A stretch of 64,000 nt of DNA from Polytrichum commune (Eukaryota > Streptophyta > Polytrichopsida > Polytrichales > Polytrichaceae), in assembly GCA_950295325.1 (NCBI GenBank), contig OX485804.1:21638001-21702000 (forward strand), given 5' to 3'. Numbering within the stretch: position 1 is the stretch's first letter; each line of letters starts with the position of its first letter. Under the pieces are notes generated by a model. It did not search any database and was not told where the DNA came from. It saw nothing but the letters and a program-made list of their open reading frames with translations. The translations under genes were made by a program, and so were the position numbers. Below, piece by piece: positions 22,204-35,311 of this stretch.

Positions 22204-25200
22204 TCTCCGAAGCTCCTTGCAGGACCAGCTCCCCCAATGAGCTGGTCTACCACCGGTAATGGCTTACTTTATCATTTTTGAGACAGTGACATTGTAATTT
22301 TACTTACATGTTGGTGATGAAAATAAAAGGGGGTTGGATTCATGTACACAAGTTAATCGATTGTCGTCACCAAATGTATTGCGCTGTCTTCGAAAAGTGT
22401 CTATCCAAGGTGGGTCCTCGGTCAAGCCATGAAAATTGAGAACTTTTGATTCCATGTGAGAATTGACATAGTGAAGAATCATCTATTGGCTCCACATTCA
22501 TGTTGAGCTTAGAGGTTAGTTTTCTTTTGGAGCTCATTGGACACCCAATTGTGTCATGGAGAAACTAAATCTTGCAGTCCTGATGTATGAAGAGGATAGG
22601 AAAGACTCACAGGAACATTTGCGCAGAACTTATGGTGATGTTGGTACGGATATTTATATGTTAATATTCACATGTAGCACCTGAAATGGAAGTCATCATA
22701 ACGAGCTCTCACTGTCAGAAATTATGCGGACCACCAAAATTCATCAACTTGGATCAAAACTACATGTATGCAAGTGATGTATATACTCTTAAGAATATTT
22801 GACTGGTGTGAGGTATCTGGTAAGCACACTCGGACTTCAAACTTTATGAATGAATGGTGAGAAGGTATTACATATTTATCATGGATCAAAGAAGTCACTA
22901 CACCCAATTGTAGCTGCAGGTAGGTTGAAAGTAAGGAGTGTGTTGGCAGCATCCATGGCCTGATGAAGTTAACTTCGACTGTTCTTAAAATCGTCGACTG
23001 ACTTACTCGGACCAAGTGATCAAAATGTCCGGTGGTCAACAAGTGATGAAAAAACAAACAGTGGAAATACCATACTGAAGGTCTCTGTACAAGAGTAGTT
23101 CAGTTGAGCACATATATCTTGATTGGTTGCTAAATTTGTACATCATACATTACAGGAATTGATCGTGTAACATTGGCAAAATTGCTCCAAAAATCCCTAG
23201 CTAAATTAACTTAGCTACCTAGCTACTCAACAAGGGCCATACTTGTGCTCTGGCTGTCCCTCAGGACTGGATAATGGTGTTTTCACCGTCCCCAGTCAGT
23301 AGACCCCAAGTTCTACAATCTAATGTATCTCCAAGAAAGCTGTAAACCTTGATGAAAATATAAACTTGCAATAGTTGTCTTGTTGTTGTTCTGGTATGGA
23401 CCTTATATTGAAATCAGAGTAGGACTAGTGCTAGTGTTTTGCACAGTAAAAATTTATTGACTCAATTCTTTTGAATGCTGCTCTTATTTATTAGTGCAAG
23501 TCACTATTAAGTAATTAGTCTCATCACCCCAGGTGATGACAGACTAAAGAGTTTGCAAATCTCCCATATGTTTTAAAATTATTCTCGAGTTCCTCAAGAC
23601 ATTGGGTGTGGGGACTTATATCCCAGCAGTGACTTTTGCCTTCAAAAATATAGAAGGAAAAAGTTCGCATGTGAAATTCACCTGATGACTTGGGGGGCTA
23701 TCTCCAGTGGAGTAGATTTCCATATTGGTAGAGTTTACTGCCAAGTTTGCTTTCTCAGAGAAGTAATCACCATTTTGATTGGGAGACCTGGAGCAACAAG
23801 TTTATTTAGCTTCAAATGATATTGTTCCAAAGACATATAAATAATTTTAGTGATTTACATTTTCACATCAAAGAGAGGAATTACCAGCTTATAAACTGTT
23901 TAATTTATACAGTAGTAGCATGTTGATTCAAAAAACTTGGATTTATATTAATTCATGCTTATACTATGATGATTGGGATCCACACCTTACACAAAATATT
24001 CAAAGTGCAATCACTATCACCATATGAGTCCTAGAGGAATCATCTTCATATAAAAAGTTTGCAAATCTATGATTCTGATAGATTTGCAAACATTCCTAGT
24101 AAAGATGACATCTCCTCTAGCGCATGTTTGCTGGTAATAAAACAATAAATGAATTTTAATAATACATAGTTGAAACCTCATACTCCAAGATAATATTGAC
24201 ACACAAGCTATGCGTCCAGTGTCAAAGTGAGCCCTTCAACTTTTAGGGTGCAATTACTATATTTAAAATAAGTAGTCAATGCTAATATAACATGTTTGAG
24301 TACAAGAGCGACTGTATGTGATGTCAATTACTTGAGTTCATCACACTGAAACAAGAAAGATTTGAAATCATATTCATTTAAGTAATGGAGTGAAGGAGTT
24401 AGAAGTTGGGTAGTGATAGAGTACTACACTATGAATGTATGTACACCTATTATATGTACCCCAAACATAACCATATTTTTGTGTAATTTGGAATGAAGGC
24501 AAGCTAATCCTATTGTTGGTGATGAAGGTTATATATTTAGTGGCATAAATACTAGCAGACATTGCACCACTTGGACAAAAGTTTATCAAATACACATCTA
24601 AGTGAGCTGGGTTTTAAACAAATATGTATCACTTTAGCATGATAAGCAAAGGTTCACTCTGATCAGTATATTGCTCTATGTTCGATTAACGCCATCACAT
24701 ATACATTTGAAAACACCACTATTGACATGGAGTTCAATGGGGCCAAGGTAACTGAATATTGGCCTTCATATGTGCCTAATTTGGAAGATTGGTCTCAAGG
24801 TTTCTCCCTCTCTCGAAAACCGAAAAAGAAGGGCCTTGAAAGAAAAGCTCCCTGAGGTTTGGGCACATATCAAGGACAATACTCAGCTTCCTTAGCCTAC
24901 CAATCCCCTTTCAAAACGGGCGTTTTTGAATGTGTCTGACCCCACAGAGCAAAACCGGGCTTGAAAATGAATGACCATGTAAGTTGATGACGAGAATTTT
25001 AAGTATATGAAAACTACATGATTGAGAGTCAACGGCAATTCTAGTGGAAACAAGGTCCAGCAGTTCAGCACTTATTCCAACCTCTAAGTGGTCAACAAGA
25101 GGATCTACTCATTGGATTTAGATCTGGAATGTGAACTACAAACCCTTAATATGTCCTACAAGTGAAAGGTTTCCCCGTAGATGAATTATGAGGTCCAACA

Positions 25201-28200
25201 CCTAGAACTCCAGAACTAGGGTAACTCAAAACTGGAAACAATAAATACTCACCAGGAAGCAAGGGCCTGTAGCTGGCCAGCCTTTCGTGAGGCAAGATAA
25301 TTGTGACTCCAAAAGTAGATCAACGTAACCTCTCTAGATCAACTCAAAAGCAGGATACAAAATGATTCTGAATAATTTATTCAAATTAACATTAAATTTC
25401 CAAATTTTCTTGAATTTTGTTATGCTTGAAAATATATCAACAAGTAAGGATCATGAAACATCAACTTAGTCAACACATCTTGCTCATAAAGAGACGTTCT
25501 AGATCATTTATTATTGGTCTGCTCAGGACATTTTGTGAAGCAAGATAGCTGTAACTTGACAAATTGATGGATGTAAGTTTTCTATGCAGAAGCTGTAGAA
25601 GCCGATTCAAGGAGTTCTATTTTGTTCACATTAATTACATGTATCAATCTTCAGCCACACTAGTTGACCCTCAAGATTAGTGAGTCAAAACAAGATGCGA
25701 TCAAAATTTGTAAACAATTGCAGTACTACAATCCAGTCATTACCATCAGTACGGGTCAAACACTTTGCACTGAATCCTCACAAAGGTTTTGGCAAATGTA
25801 TGACATCCATAAATTTTCAAAACCTTCATGAGGATTAATGCAAGTGTGAGACACGTAACGGTCATAGTGCTGTCCTCTTAGACTGATGTAGCACCAACCT
25901 TCAAGTTATGAGTGCATCTGAAGATGCGAAACTAGAAGCCTTGCAAATTCCTTGCAGCCAGGACCAAGACATAAATTAATGAGATGCCACAGGTCGTAAT
26001 TTCCTAGCAAATCACTTAAAATCCAGAAGGACCAAGAGGCCACCCAATCTCTAAAAACCACACACCTAGACAGAGATACAAGGAGTTTTCAACAAAGGCT
26101 TCAGATTGTTTATGAGACCAGAATCACTACACTGACAGCCATGGCCACGAGATCCTAAAAGGCAAACCTTCGCAACCCTTGGACGGTCACCTACACGACT
26201 GTAACAAAATATTTGCACTACTTGAACCTGATAACAAAATTAGGTAGCTCTAAGAAGACACAAATACATGTCTTCAATCGTCATACTACTCATATATGTC
26301 ACCACTTCACCCAAAGAGAAGATACTCACCAGAACCTCATCATGCTTTGTGGAGTTCTGTGATGGAAACACAAGACTTGCAGAACACTAGACAGCTTGAA
26401 CATTGTTAACACCAGATACAGATTAATGAGACACATATTTTAACTGTCCTCAATCTTCAGAATCAGATGTGTCACCACTTGAGCCAAAGAATAGTCTATC
26501 AAATACCAACCAAAAGTCCAATTATGACATCAACACAAGACTTGACCATGCTCACAACAAAGATAGACTCATCAATAAGGCACAGATTGTAACTGTTCTC
26601 AGTCTACCTAACACTCAGTTATTCACCAAACATAACCAAATAGAGAAGACAAGAAGAGCCACACCAAAAGTCCACGATCTGTGGAGTTATATTGTGCAGG
26701 CTCATAAAGGTGACCGTGGGGGACTTGGCCATTTTAATGTCTGAGCCTCTACCAAGCCCCAAGGGCCTGGCATGTTAAGAGAGCTATCTAAAAGACTACA
26801 TTGTGAACAAGTGTCCTAGAAACTACTCGAAGTCCTACGAATGCGGCTCTGCACTGGAACTGGAAGTCTGCAGCTTCATATACTACTTCCCAAGCAGCAA
26901 GTTGCACATATTTATACTCTCAAACTAGGAGTTGGGTTGGGTTGAGCATTCCAACTCTGCTCGATGCCTAAGTTAGGCTAGGTCAAGCAAGAAGACTTGG
27001 GTGACAGAGAGGTACGAACTACCAAACTTGATGATAATGTACGGATTTGGTGGCTTTAAGGCGTCCTTGCTGACATTGGATCGTAGACGTTGAATTTAAT
27101 ACTTGCCGGTGCGCAGCACATGAGAGTGAGTTCTGCTAAATTAATGTGAATCTCGTTCACTTGGAAGTTGGCCTAGTGACAACTACCTTAGTTCTGGCCA
27201 GTCGTGGCAGGCCTAATCCGGTTACTCGTCTGAATCGGACAAAAATATCTGAGTGGTGGGTAGTTAGGTGTGGATCTAAGAACGGATATCAAAAAATACA
27301 AGTGTCTAGATTGATTAAAAGATTGGACTGCGTGCTCAAAATTTGTAAACCTATTTTAGGCTCTCTCTATATTAGTTGGAATGACCATTAAATTATTCAC
27401 TTGGATAATGAGTGATATGTTCATGAGCTCCAGAAAATATGAGTAAAGCGGCTACGGCATCCATATGGATTTGGTAATCATCTTGCACTAACCGTGTGTC
27501 TCATAAATTAGGAGAAGTCGGTGGTAGATGCGTCCTTTTTAGGCATGCTTGACTTAATGGTGATAGCCAATTCTACACTCAAGGCAAGGAAAAAACTGAA
27601 ACTGCAAACAAAAACCCCCAAAAGAACCAGTTTGTTTACAAAATAACAAGATTAATGTTGGCCATACAAGTTCAAGACAAGTAACACAAGCACATATGGG
27701 GTACTGAACCACCCGTCCATTTGACAGTAAATGGTTTATGTCGAAAGTGATGACATTGTGAGCAATATGCAGGGAAGCAGGTTCAGTGGCCACTATTTAG
27801 GTATGGTGTTTGCCATTTGACGTACTCTTTCTGGGCGGACGTTAAACACCCCCCACGAACTTTTCGGGGGAGGTAGATTCAGGTAGAAACAGCCCCCCAG
27901 AAAGAAATGTAGATTTTTTGGACTTGACCGAAAATTTCTTCCCATTCGCCGTCCAATTTTGAAAAAACCATTGCCCTTGCATTCTTATAGGCCACTTATC
28001 CACAAATCCCATATTGAGTGCACTTCACCTTCAAGGTCCAAAATCCAGCATAAATGTTCACTTTCATTGAGTAATAAACAATTGAATAGGTTCTGATTTT
28101 CAAAGTAAAAACGTCAATAAAGCATGTCTGTAGGAAATCAAAAACATTACGAAACCCGCATTAGCACTGAGGTTATAGTGTTTGTGACACACCATTAAAA

Positions 28201-28327
28201 AAGTCTTTTTCATTCTAAACTAGAACTAAAAATATTGTTTTATTTTTAGTATGTTAAATATCATATTTTAATTAATACCTTCTACTTTCATAAAGTATTC
28301 ATACGCATTTAAAACAATAAAGTATGA
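22204..28327. other. long intergenic stretch without a recognised gene
   Basis: About 6 kb of AT-rich sequence. The open frames present (for example 22722-23057 minus and 26469-26744 plus) are short and match no family I know. Around 26230-26670 there are three diverged direct repeats of roughly 150-200 bp sharing phrases such as gtcaccact and caaagaga. 27120-27545 faintly resembles the P450 intron 2 repeat. Otherwise nothing is recognisable. Confidence 0.5.
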
Positions 28328-31300
28328 TTGAATGTAATTAAGCCCAATTTCAGTATATCCGAGGATACAATGGCATCATTTGAGAGCAAGGCTACTAGAA
28401 TCATTGACAAGTTCAATGAAGGGAAGTTCAATCTTTGGAAGTTCAAAATCGAAATGTTGTTGGCATCCATGGATTTTTGGGATCTTGTGAACATATGTAA
28501 GGAAGCTCAATATTCCAATGCGGATCCCAAAGTGTTGAAGGAGTACCAAAGATGCGTCAAGAAGGTCATGTCCATCATTGGCCTCAACTTGGCGGACAAT
28601 CAACTTGCACATATCAAAAATTGCAAAGAACCAACGGAGGTGTAGAAGACTCTTTGTAACATTAAAGAGATGAAAAAATTGTTCAACATTCTCTTCATTC
28701 ATCGCAAGTTTTTCACATACATGATACAAGCAGCATTCGTGGATCAACTCGCTTATCTGAAGGTACCCCTGAAAGATGAAAACATTTTCATGACGTTGCT
28801 CGAGAGACTACCAACATCGTTTGAATACTTGAACACCATCTTGGAAACTATGCGGATAAATGAACTTATGATGGATTACGTAACAGCACGTTTGATGCAC
28901 AAGAAAATTGAAACGTAAGCAGAAGGAGGCCTAAGATAAGGATATCACCATGGTATTGCAACAAAACACAGAAGACAACTCATTACCATGCCAGGGCGCA
29001 AAATCGTGTATTAATTACAACAAACCAAGCCATATTCCGCGTTTTTGCTATAAAGCAAACAACAAGGAGCGAGAAAATATGAAGAATGGGAAGAACAATG
29101 ACAACTATGCATTTATAATGCGTAATGAAATACATTTGAAGAACATGTGCAAGTGGATCATAGATTCGAGACTCGAGGGGGGCAGTGTGTTAAAAAGTTA
29201 AGGATATAGGTGCGAACAACCACTATTTTATAGGGGGGTTTTACTTTCAATTCTCTTCTTTTTTTCACATGCTATCATGATTATGTAATTTCCTACTTTG
29301 GGTTAATAGAAAAATGGCTTGCATTACTTATAATTCTAAATTACCTATTATTCCATACCCTATAGTACTTTAAAGATCTCTAGTGCCATTTTTGATACCC
29401 TATATTACTCTTAAGTCCATTTATAATTTTTTGCCCCCATGTTTTTAAAATATCCTATCATTTGTTCGCACGTATATTGCTACTCCAATCAATGACTACC
29501 CCCCCCCCCCGAGATTCGAGAGCATTCAAATATATGACTTTGCATAGGACCGCATTCGACACATATGAGGTAATCGCTACACACAATGTGCATTTGGATG
29601 ATAGTATTATTATCAAAGTCATTGGAACAGGATCTATCGACTTAGAAGCAATCATGAAAAGTAAAAGTAACCCAATTTATATCAAAGACGTGCTTCACGT
29701 GCCCAAATTGCATGTCAATTTCCTCTCGGTGAAAAAATTTGTGTCAAACGGTTTGAAGGTCTAATTCAACCTAAATAAATACATTGTAAAAGCTTGCAAT
29801 GATAAAGCCATTGCAATTGCACCACACGAAGGTAACTTATATGAAATAAATTTTGTGAAAGTGCATGAAATGGATGCAGCCAAACTGGTGCAATCTCCAA
29901 CCGGAGATGGTATGCTCGAATTTTGGCACTGCCACCTTGGTCATTTGCACGTAAAGGGTATTTATATGCTTCAAAACATGGTGAGTAACATGAACATTGG
30001 GTTGCATTTCTTAACGAAAGGGGATGACGAATGTCCAAACCTTTAGAAATCATGCATTCCGACGTATGTGGCCCCATGAGGATGACATCCATGGGCGGAA
30101 CAAGGTATTTCGTGACATTTATTGATGATTTCTCAAGGAAAGTGTGGTGTATGCGTTAAAATCCAAAGGGGTTGTTGTGATATATTCAAGGAGTTTAAGG
30201 TACTCGTAGAGATGCAATTAAAGCACAAAATCAAGGCGTTTCTGATCGGACAATAGCAAGGAGTTTGTTTCCAAAGTATTCAACCGTTTTTTGAAATAAT
30301 CATGGCATTGAGAAGCAAATGTCTACGCCTCAACAAAACAAGGTGGCTAAGCATGCAAATCGCACCATTGTGAAGATGACAATGAACATATTTTATGCTC
30401 AAAACCTCAACAAACTATTTTCAGCAAAATCGGTGGCTAATGTGGTTTACACACGAAACCAATGTCCAACAAGAGTGTTGGACTTCATTACGCCCAATAA
30501 AGCATAGAGCGGAAGGAGGCCTTGCATTGCACACATGCGGTTGTTTGAATCCGCCACCTACACAATGGTGCCGGATGAAAATAGAGAGAAGCTCCATACA
30601 AAAGGCACAAAATATTTGTTTTTTGGATATTGTGAAAGACCTAAGACGTGTAGGCTCCAGAGCCCAACATTTTCCTTTCTAATTGCACCCATACCCAGAC
30701 CATGCCCATCAGCAACGACCTATGCCCATCCATGCCCACCCATAGCATGACATGTGCGCACCCATGCCCACCCATGCCCACACATAGCATGACATGTACC
30801 CACCCATGTCCACCCATGCTATTCAAATTGCGCCCATGTATTCAAAAATTATGTAATGTATAATGTGTAATTGTGTAATTGTGTAATTATGCCCCACCCA
30901 TGCCCGCCCATGAACAATAATAGCGCAGCCATGCCCACCCATGCCCGCCCATGAACAATAATATTGCACCCATGCCCACCCAAAACCCATGGGCATGGGT
31001 GGGTATGGGCATGGGTATGGGCGCCCGATGTAGGGCTCTGGTAGGCTCATGTATTTGTAAACTAAAAAAATCATAAAAAATAGAGATGTGGTATTCATGG
31101 AGGATAACACTAGTGTTGGAAATAATTTAAAGATGCCTTTAAGTGGCAGAATTGAATGCCCTACGGTGGTCGTTTTGGACAAATCTTCCAAATCATCGTC
31201 GTATGATGTTGGTGAAGAGCGTGAGGAGCAAGTGGGAAATCATTTGATTGCAATTGAAGAGGCACTCGAAATACCCGTAGAAAATGATGGCTGCGGTGAG

Positions 31301-33000
31301 AGATTCAGCAAAGATAGAAGATATCCTAAGAGGAAGAGACGCTCACCCAGAGAATGATGAAAAAATCACATTCACCTCAACACAGCAAAGGACGGACCAA
31401 TGTGGCATTTTTGGACAATTCTTTGAAATTGTATGAATCGTTGAAATTTGAAGATGCGAGCAAGTGGGAGGCCGCATTGCAAGACAAGTATGACTCGCTC
31501 ATGGCCAATGATACGTAGGAGTTGACCAACCTTCCAAAGGATCACAAGAGTGTAGAATACAAATAGATGTTCCGCACCAAGAAGGATGCATTGGGTGAAA
31601 TTGTTAGATATAAGATACAATTAGTAACAAAAGGATGTTCTCAAGTGGCCAGAATGGAATTCAATGAGACCTTTGCCACTGTGGCCAAATTTATCATCAC
31701 TAGATGCATTTTCGCATTAAGAGTGGCCATAGATTGAGAGATCCACCAAATGAATGTAGAGGCAATATTTTTTAATGTAGTATTGGAGGTGGAGATCTTC
31801 ATGGATCAACCAGAGGATTTCATACAAATGGAAAAAGAACACCTTGTGTGTTCTGAAAGCTTTGTACAGGCTCAAGGTGAGGGTGTGGTACCACCGTATT
31901 AATTCAATTTTTTATTAACAAAGGCTTTCGTAGGAGCCAAATGGGTCATTCGTTGTATGTCAAATAAACAAGTGAGCATTTGTTGCTGACAATCCTCTAC
32001 GTGGACAATTTGATCATATTTGTAAGTAATATAATTCAATTGAAGTGGCTTAAATCGGAGCTTGAGAAGGAATTTGAATTAAGCGATCTCGGAGAGTTGT
32101 ATTATTGCCTAGAAGTGGAATTTGAAAGGAATAGAGAAGCCAATCAAAATTCCGTTTGATGCAAATTCAAAATTGTTAAAACTTTCGGATAAGGAATTTG
32201 ATAATGTACAAAGGGAAATGGAAGGTGTTTTCTACAAGGCCGGGGTAGGATCTCTTATATATTCAATGGTGGCCACAAGGGCCGATATTGCATTTGCGGT
32301 GAATACAGTGAACCAATTCATATCGAAGGCCGATCCACCGCATTGGATGGCCGTAAAATGCATCATGAGGTATTTGAAGGGCACTTTGGACTTCAAATTA
32401 TGCCTCGGAGGTAAGGATATTGCCTTAAGAGGATTTTGAGATGCGAATTGGGCGGAAGATGCTAATGACTGGCGATCCACCACGGGGTACGTGTTTTTTG
32501 TTGGCGTTGGAGTCATTTTATGGAAAAGCAACAAATAACCAACCATTGCATTGTCTACAATGGAGGCGGAATACTTGGCCACTAGCCATTACACAAAGGA
32601 AGCAGTTTGGCTTAGACAATTTTTGGCAGATGTGGGATATGTACAAGAAGGACTCACATCCATTATATACGACAATCAAAGATGTAGAGCACTTGCAAAG
32701 AATCCCACACACCATTCTCGCACCAAACATATCAATATACAATATCACTTCATTAGAATGAAACTAGAAAACCAAAAGACACGTTTGAAGTATTGTCCAA
32801 CGGAGGATATGATAGCAGACGTGCTAACCAAACCACTTGCAAATGATAGGCATCAAGCATCAACAAAGGCAATGGGTTCAAGAGCCTTCGACTAATCACA
32901 AAATAGGAGTGTAGGAGGTAGAGCATTAGATTGCTCGTAGTCAATATAAATGTAATGGAAGAAGCATAAGAATAAGCTTAGAATAAGGTTACAATGCTAG
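28328..33000 (+). mobile_element. fossil Ty1/copia-type LTR retrotransposon, broken
   Basis: Parts appear in copia order on the plus strand. They are a gag-like region with a poor zinc-knuckle trace (about 28330-29200), a protease region (about 29460-29760), a gag-pre-integrase and integrase region (about 29860-30650), a reverse transcriptase region (about 31380-32110) and an RNase H region (about 32440-32895). The order integrase before reverse transcriptase is what separates copia from gypsy. The element is inactive, with probably ten or more breaks, and a hAT-type MITE (30658-31040) is inserted in it. I could not pair convincing long terminal repeats; a possible 3' repeat may begin near 32910. 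The decay suggests an old insertion. Confidence 0.85.
30658..31040. mobile_element. 383-bp hAT-type MITE nested in the copia fossil
   Basis: The ends are CAGAGCCCAACAT and the complement of CAGAGCCCTACAT, flanked by a perfect 8-bp target duplication GTAGGCTC (30650-30657 and 31041-31048), which is diagnostic of hAT elements. The interior is packed with subterminal repeats of the type CCCATGCCCACCCATG, probable transposase-binding repeats. There is no coding capacity. It is younger than the copia element it sits in. Confidence 0.85.
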
Positions 33001-33049
33001 TCCAAAGAGGGATAAAAGTTATCCCATATTGTTTGTATAAACCAATGAA

Positions 33050-33072
33050 AAGAAAAAAAAAAAAAAAAAAAC
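33050..33072. repeat. poly-A run
   Basis: About 20 A residues in a row within the putative terminal part of the copia fossil. No gene signal is associated with it. Confidence 0.7.
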
Positions 33073-33563
33073 AAAGCAAGGAGAACATGAGATCATCTCA
33101 CTCCAAGCATTGCTCATACGCCTTTGTATATGTGTATATTCTTGTGCAATCTTATCTCTAGTCCTATTACTTTCCAATATACATCGTTTATTAAATTTAG
33201 TGTCACTTACTATTTGGAATTATGCAAGGTTGTAATATTGTACTACAATTTAGGTTTCATTTTTTTATTAATAAAGATTATAGTGACAAAGATATTTCAT
33301 TTTATAGACTATAAGGACAACATCCAACATGAATGATGACTTTATTTGGCAAAAAATTACTTTCTTAACGAAGAATTATACCATTGTGCGACTTCAAACA
33401 ATAAGTGGCACACTGATCAAATAAAATAAATGAAAACACCATCAATGTGTTGGTACATTGACATGAATGGGAGCTCATTCTTCCTCACCTTGATCATGTT
33501 TTATGAAGCTTCAAGATAAAATTGTCGCATTTTATTTATTTATAAAGTGGGCTTTTTTGAGTG

Positions 33564-34209
33564 AGGTAGATGAGGCTAATGTGGACACCTCCAACCATGT
33601 GGAATCATCTTGCTGATGGATTCGAGCATTAGAAACTTGAGCAGGTTAGCAATTCCAAAATAGGACTAAAGAATATGAAATTGGTGAAATTTGAGTTGAG
33701 GAAGGTGTTGATCTAGGCTTTGAAATCAAAGATTCTTTGCTTCCTAATATGGTGTTATGGGGGGAACTCTTCCATCATTTAATGTTGTGTAAGCGGATGA
33801 CATCACTAGCAGATTCTACATGGGTCATATGCCAATGAAAACCAAATTCAATGTCAATATTGGTTGTGTGATGTCTCTAAAGTGGGCACGGGTAAGATAA
33901 AATGTTGTCAAATTGGATTTTAATTAAAAAATGCCCACAACACAAATTGGTTGCTCTTGACAACCACATGCCGCCTCCTAATTTTCCCAACTTGCCCACA
34001 AAAATTAAGCATGTCAAGGCACACTCCTAACTATGGAGGATGGTGGGTGTAGTTTGATTCCTACGAAGGCAACTAACCCAAATATCATCAAGGTGGCAAC
34101 TAAATTAGCATTTATTACTCATCCACCAAATTAGGGCAACTATACTGCCAATTAAGAGCCAAAAATAAGTTTTTGATTAAGGAAGCTAATTGATTAGCCT
34201 TGTCTACCT
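33564..34209. mobile_element. 646-bp non-autonomous TIR element, family C copy 2
   Basis: It matches 18556-19213 over its length, beginning aggtagatgaggctaat and ending in the imperfect complement ttagccttgtctacct. Shared interior phrases include gaaggtgttgatctaggctt and ttctacatgggtcat. The left TA flank has changed to TG, fitting an older copy. Confidence 0.75.
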
Positions 34210-35255
34210 TAACATAGTCAAATTCAGGAGAAGTTGTCCATGTGTAAATGAAGCTAATGCGATTGTTTAAGGGGGCTTGTTAGTTGTCTAGTTTTCTTTT
34301 GTTTAAAACTAGGTACATGAGGTATTTTTTGGCTACTTGATGTATATGTTTCATACATGTTTTGATCTCCTTTGGGAGTATTTTGAGATTTTTGCGTGCT
34401 TGTATTGAGTGTTTGTGGATGGCTCCTCGTACATTGATTGTGATGATGATAAGGGGGTTGATTGTCCACCTTGCGGTTCTAAGTGTTTGGATGAGTTGGT
34501 TATGTTTGTTAGTGGGTTGTGATGATTTTTTTCTCTAATGCCAATGGTGGGGAATCTATCGTGGCAATATGAGAACTCTATGAAGTCTGTAATATTTGAT
34601 GGGGTTGAGATTAGGTGTGGTTGGGTATTATTGGGCTCCTAGTACACATAGAATGTCAGGTCTCAGACGGATCATGCATGTACATGGGGTGAGGGAGCAT
34701 ATGTATTGTAGTATCTATTCCAAAGACCGCTATATCTTGGGGTTGAGAGCTCTAATTTCATGCGTTAATAACTTGAGTGTAGAATCTTGTTTGTTTGTCC
34801 GATTAAAGTGTGTGTGCGCTATTTGGTGGATGGCATTCATATACTAGACTATGCAGAGCCCTTTTATGTGTTGGTTCAAACATGTGGATAATAAGTAACA
34901 CTAAATACCATAAACAATGTACCAACACTGCAACAAATATCACATGCCTATTGCCCAATGTTCCAACCTTGGTGTCACCGATATGATAGAATCAGCCATG
35001 ATTTTTAATTTTAGTTTTTTTTTTCATATTTCTAGAATACCAAAATGGTGACAATCATGGAAGTGATGAAACCACATATGGATGACATTGCATATTGTCA
35101 TCCAAATATAGACAAATTTAAAGAAATGGCTATTTCCTTCACAATGTTACAACTCAACAACACATCTCGTTATTATGCAGCATGCATGTTGGTCCCCTTA
35201 CAGATTTGTAAGATTTGCTTTAATATGGAGAGCCTATGAATCCAAAGGTGGTGAG
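34210..35255. other. intergenic; G-skewed tract at 34255-34520
   Basis: The first 300 bp are rich in G and T and poor in C on the plus strand, like 10266-10790 and 42440-42620. No gene is recognised. The frames at 34596-34847 and 35045-35239 look like chance. Confidence 0.45.
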
Positions 35256-35311
35256 GGTGAGTTTCCATGTGGGTTGCTAGTCCACTAGGTTCTACATAAT
35301 ATTGAGTAGGA

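Noticed and set aside
30671-31020. CRISPR-like or simple satellite reading of the CCCATGCCCACC repeats
   Set aside because: Spacing is irregular and the whole block is bounded by hAT-type ends and an 8-bp duplication, so it is the interior of a MITE.
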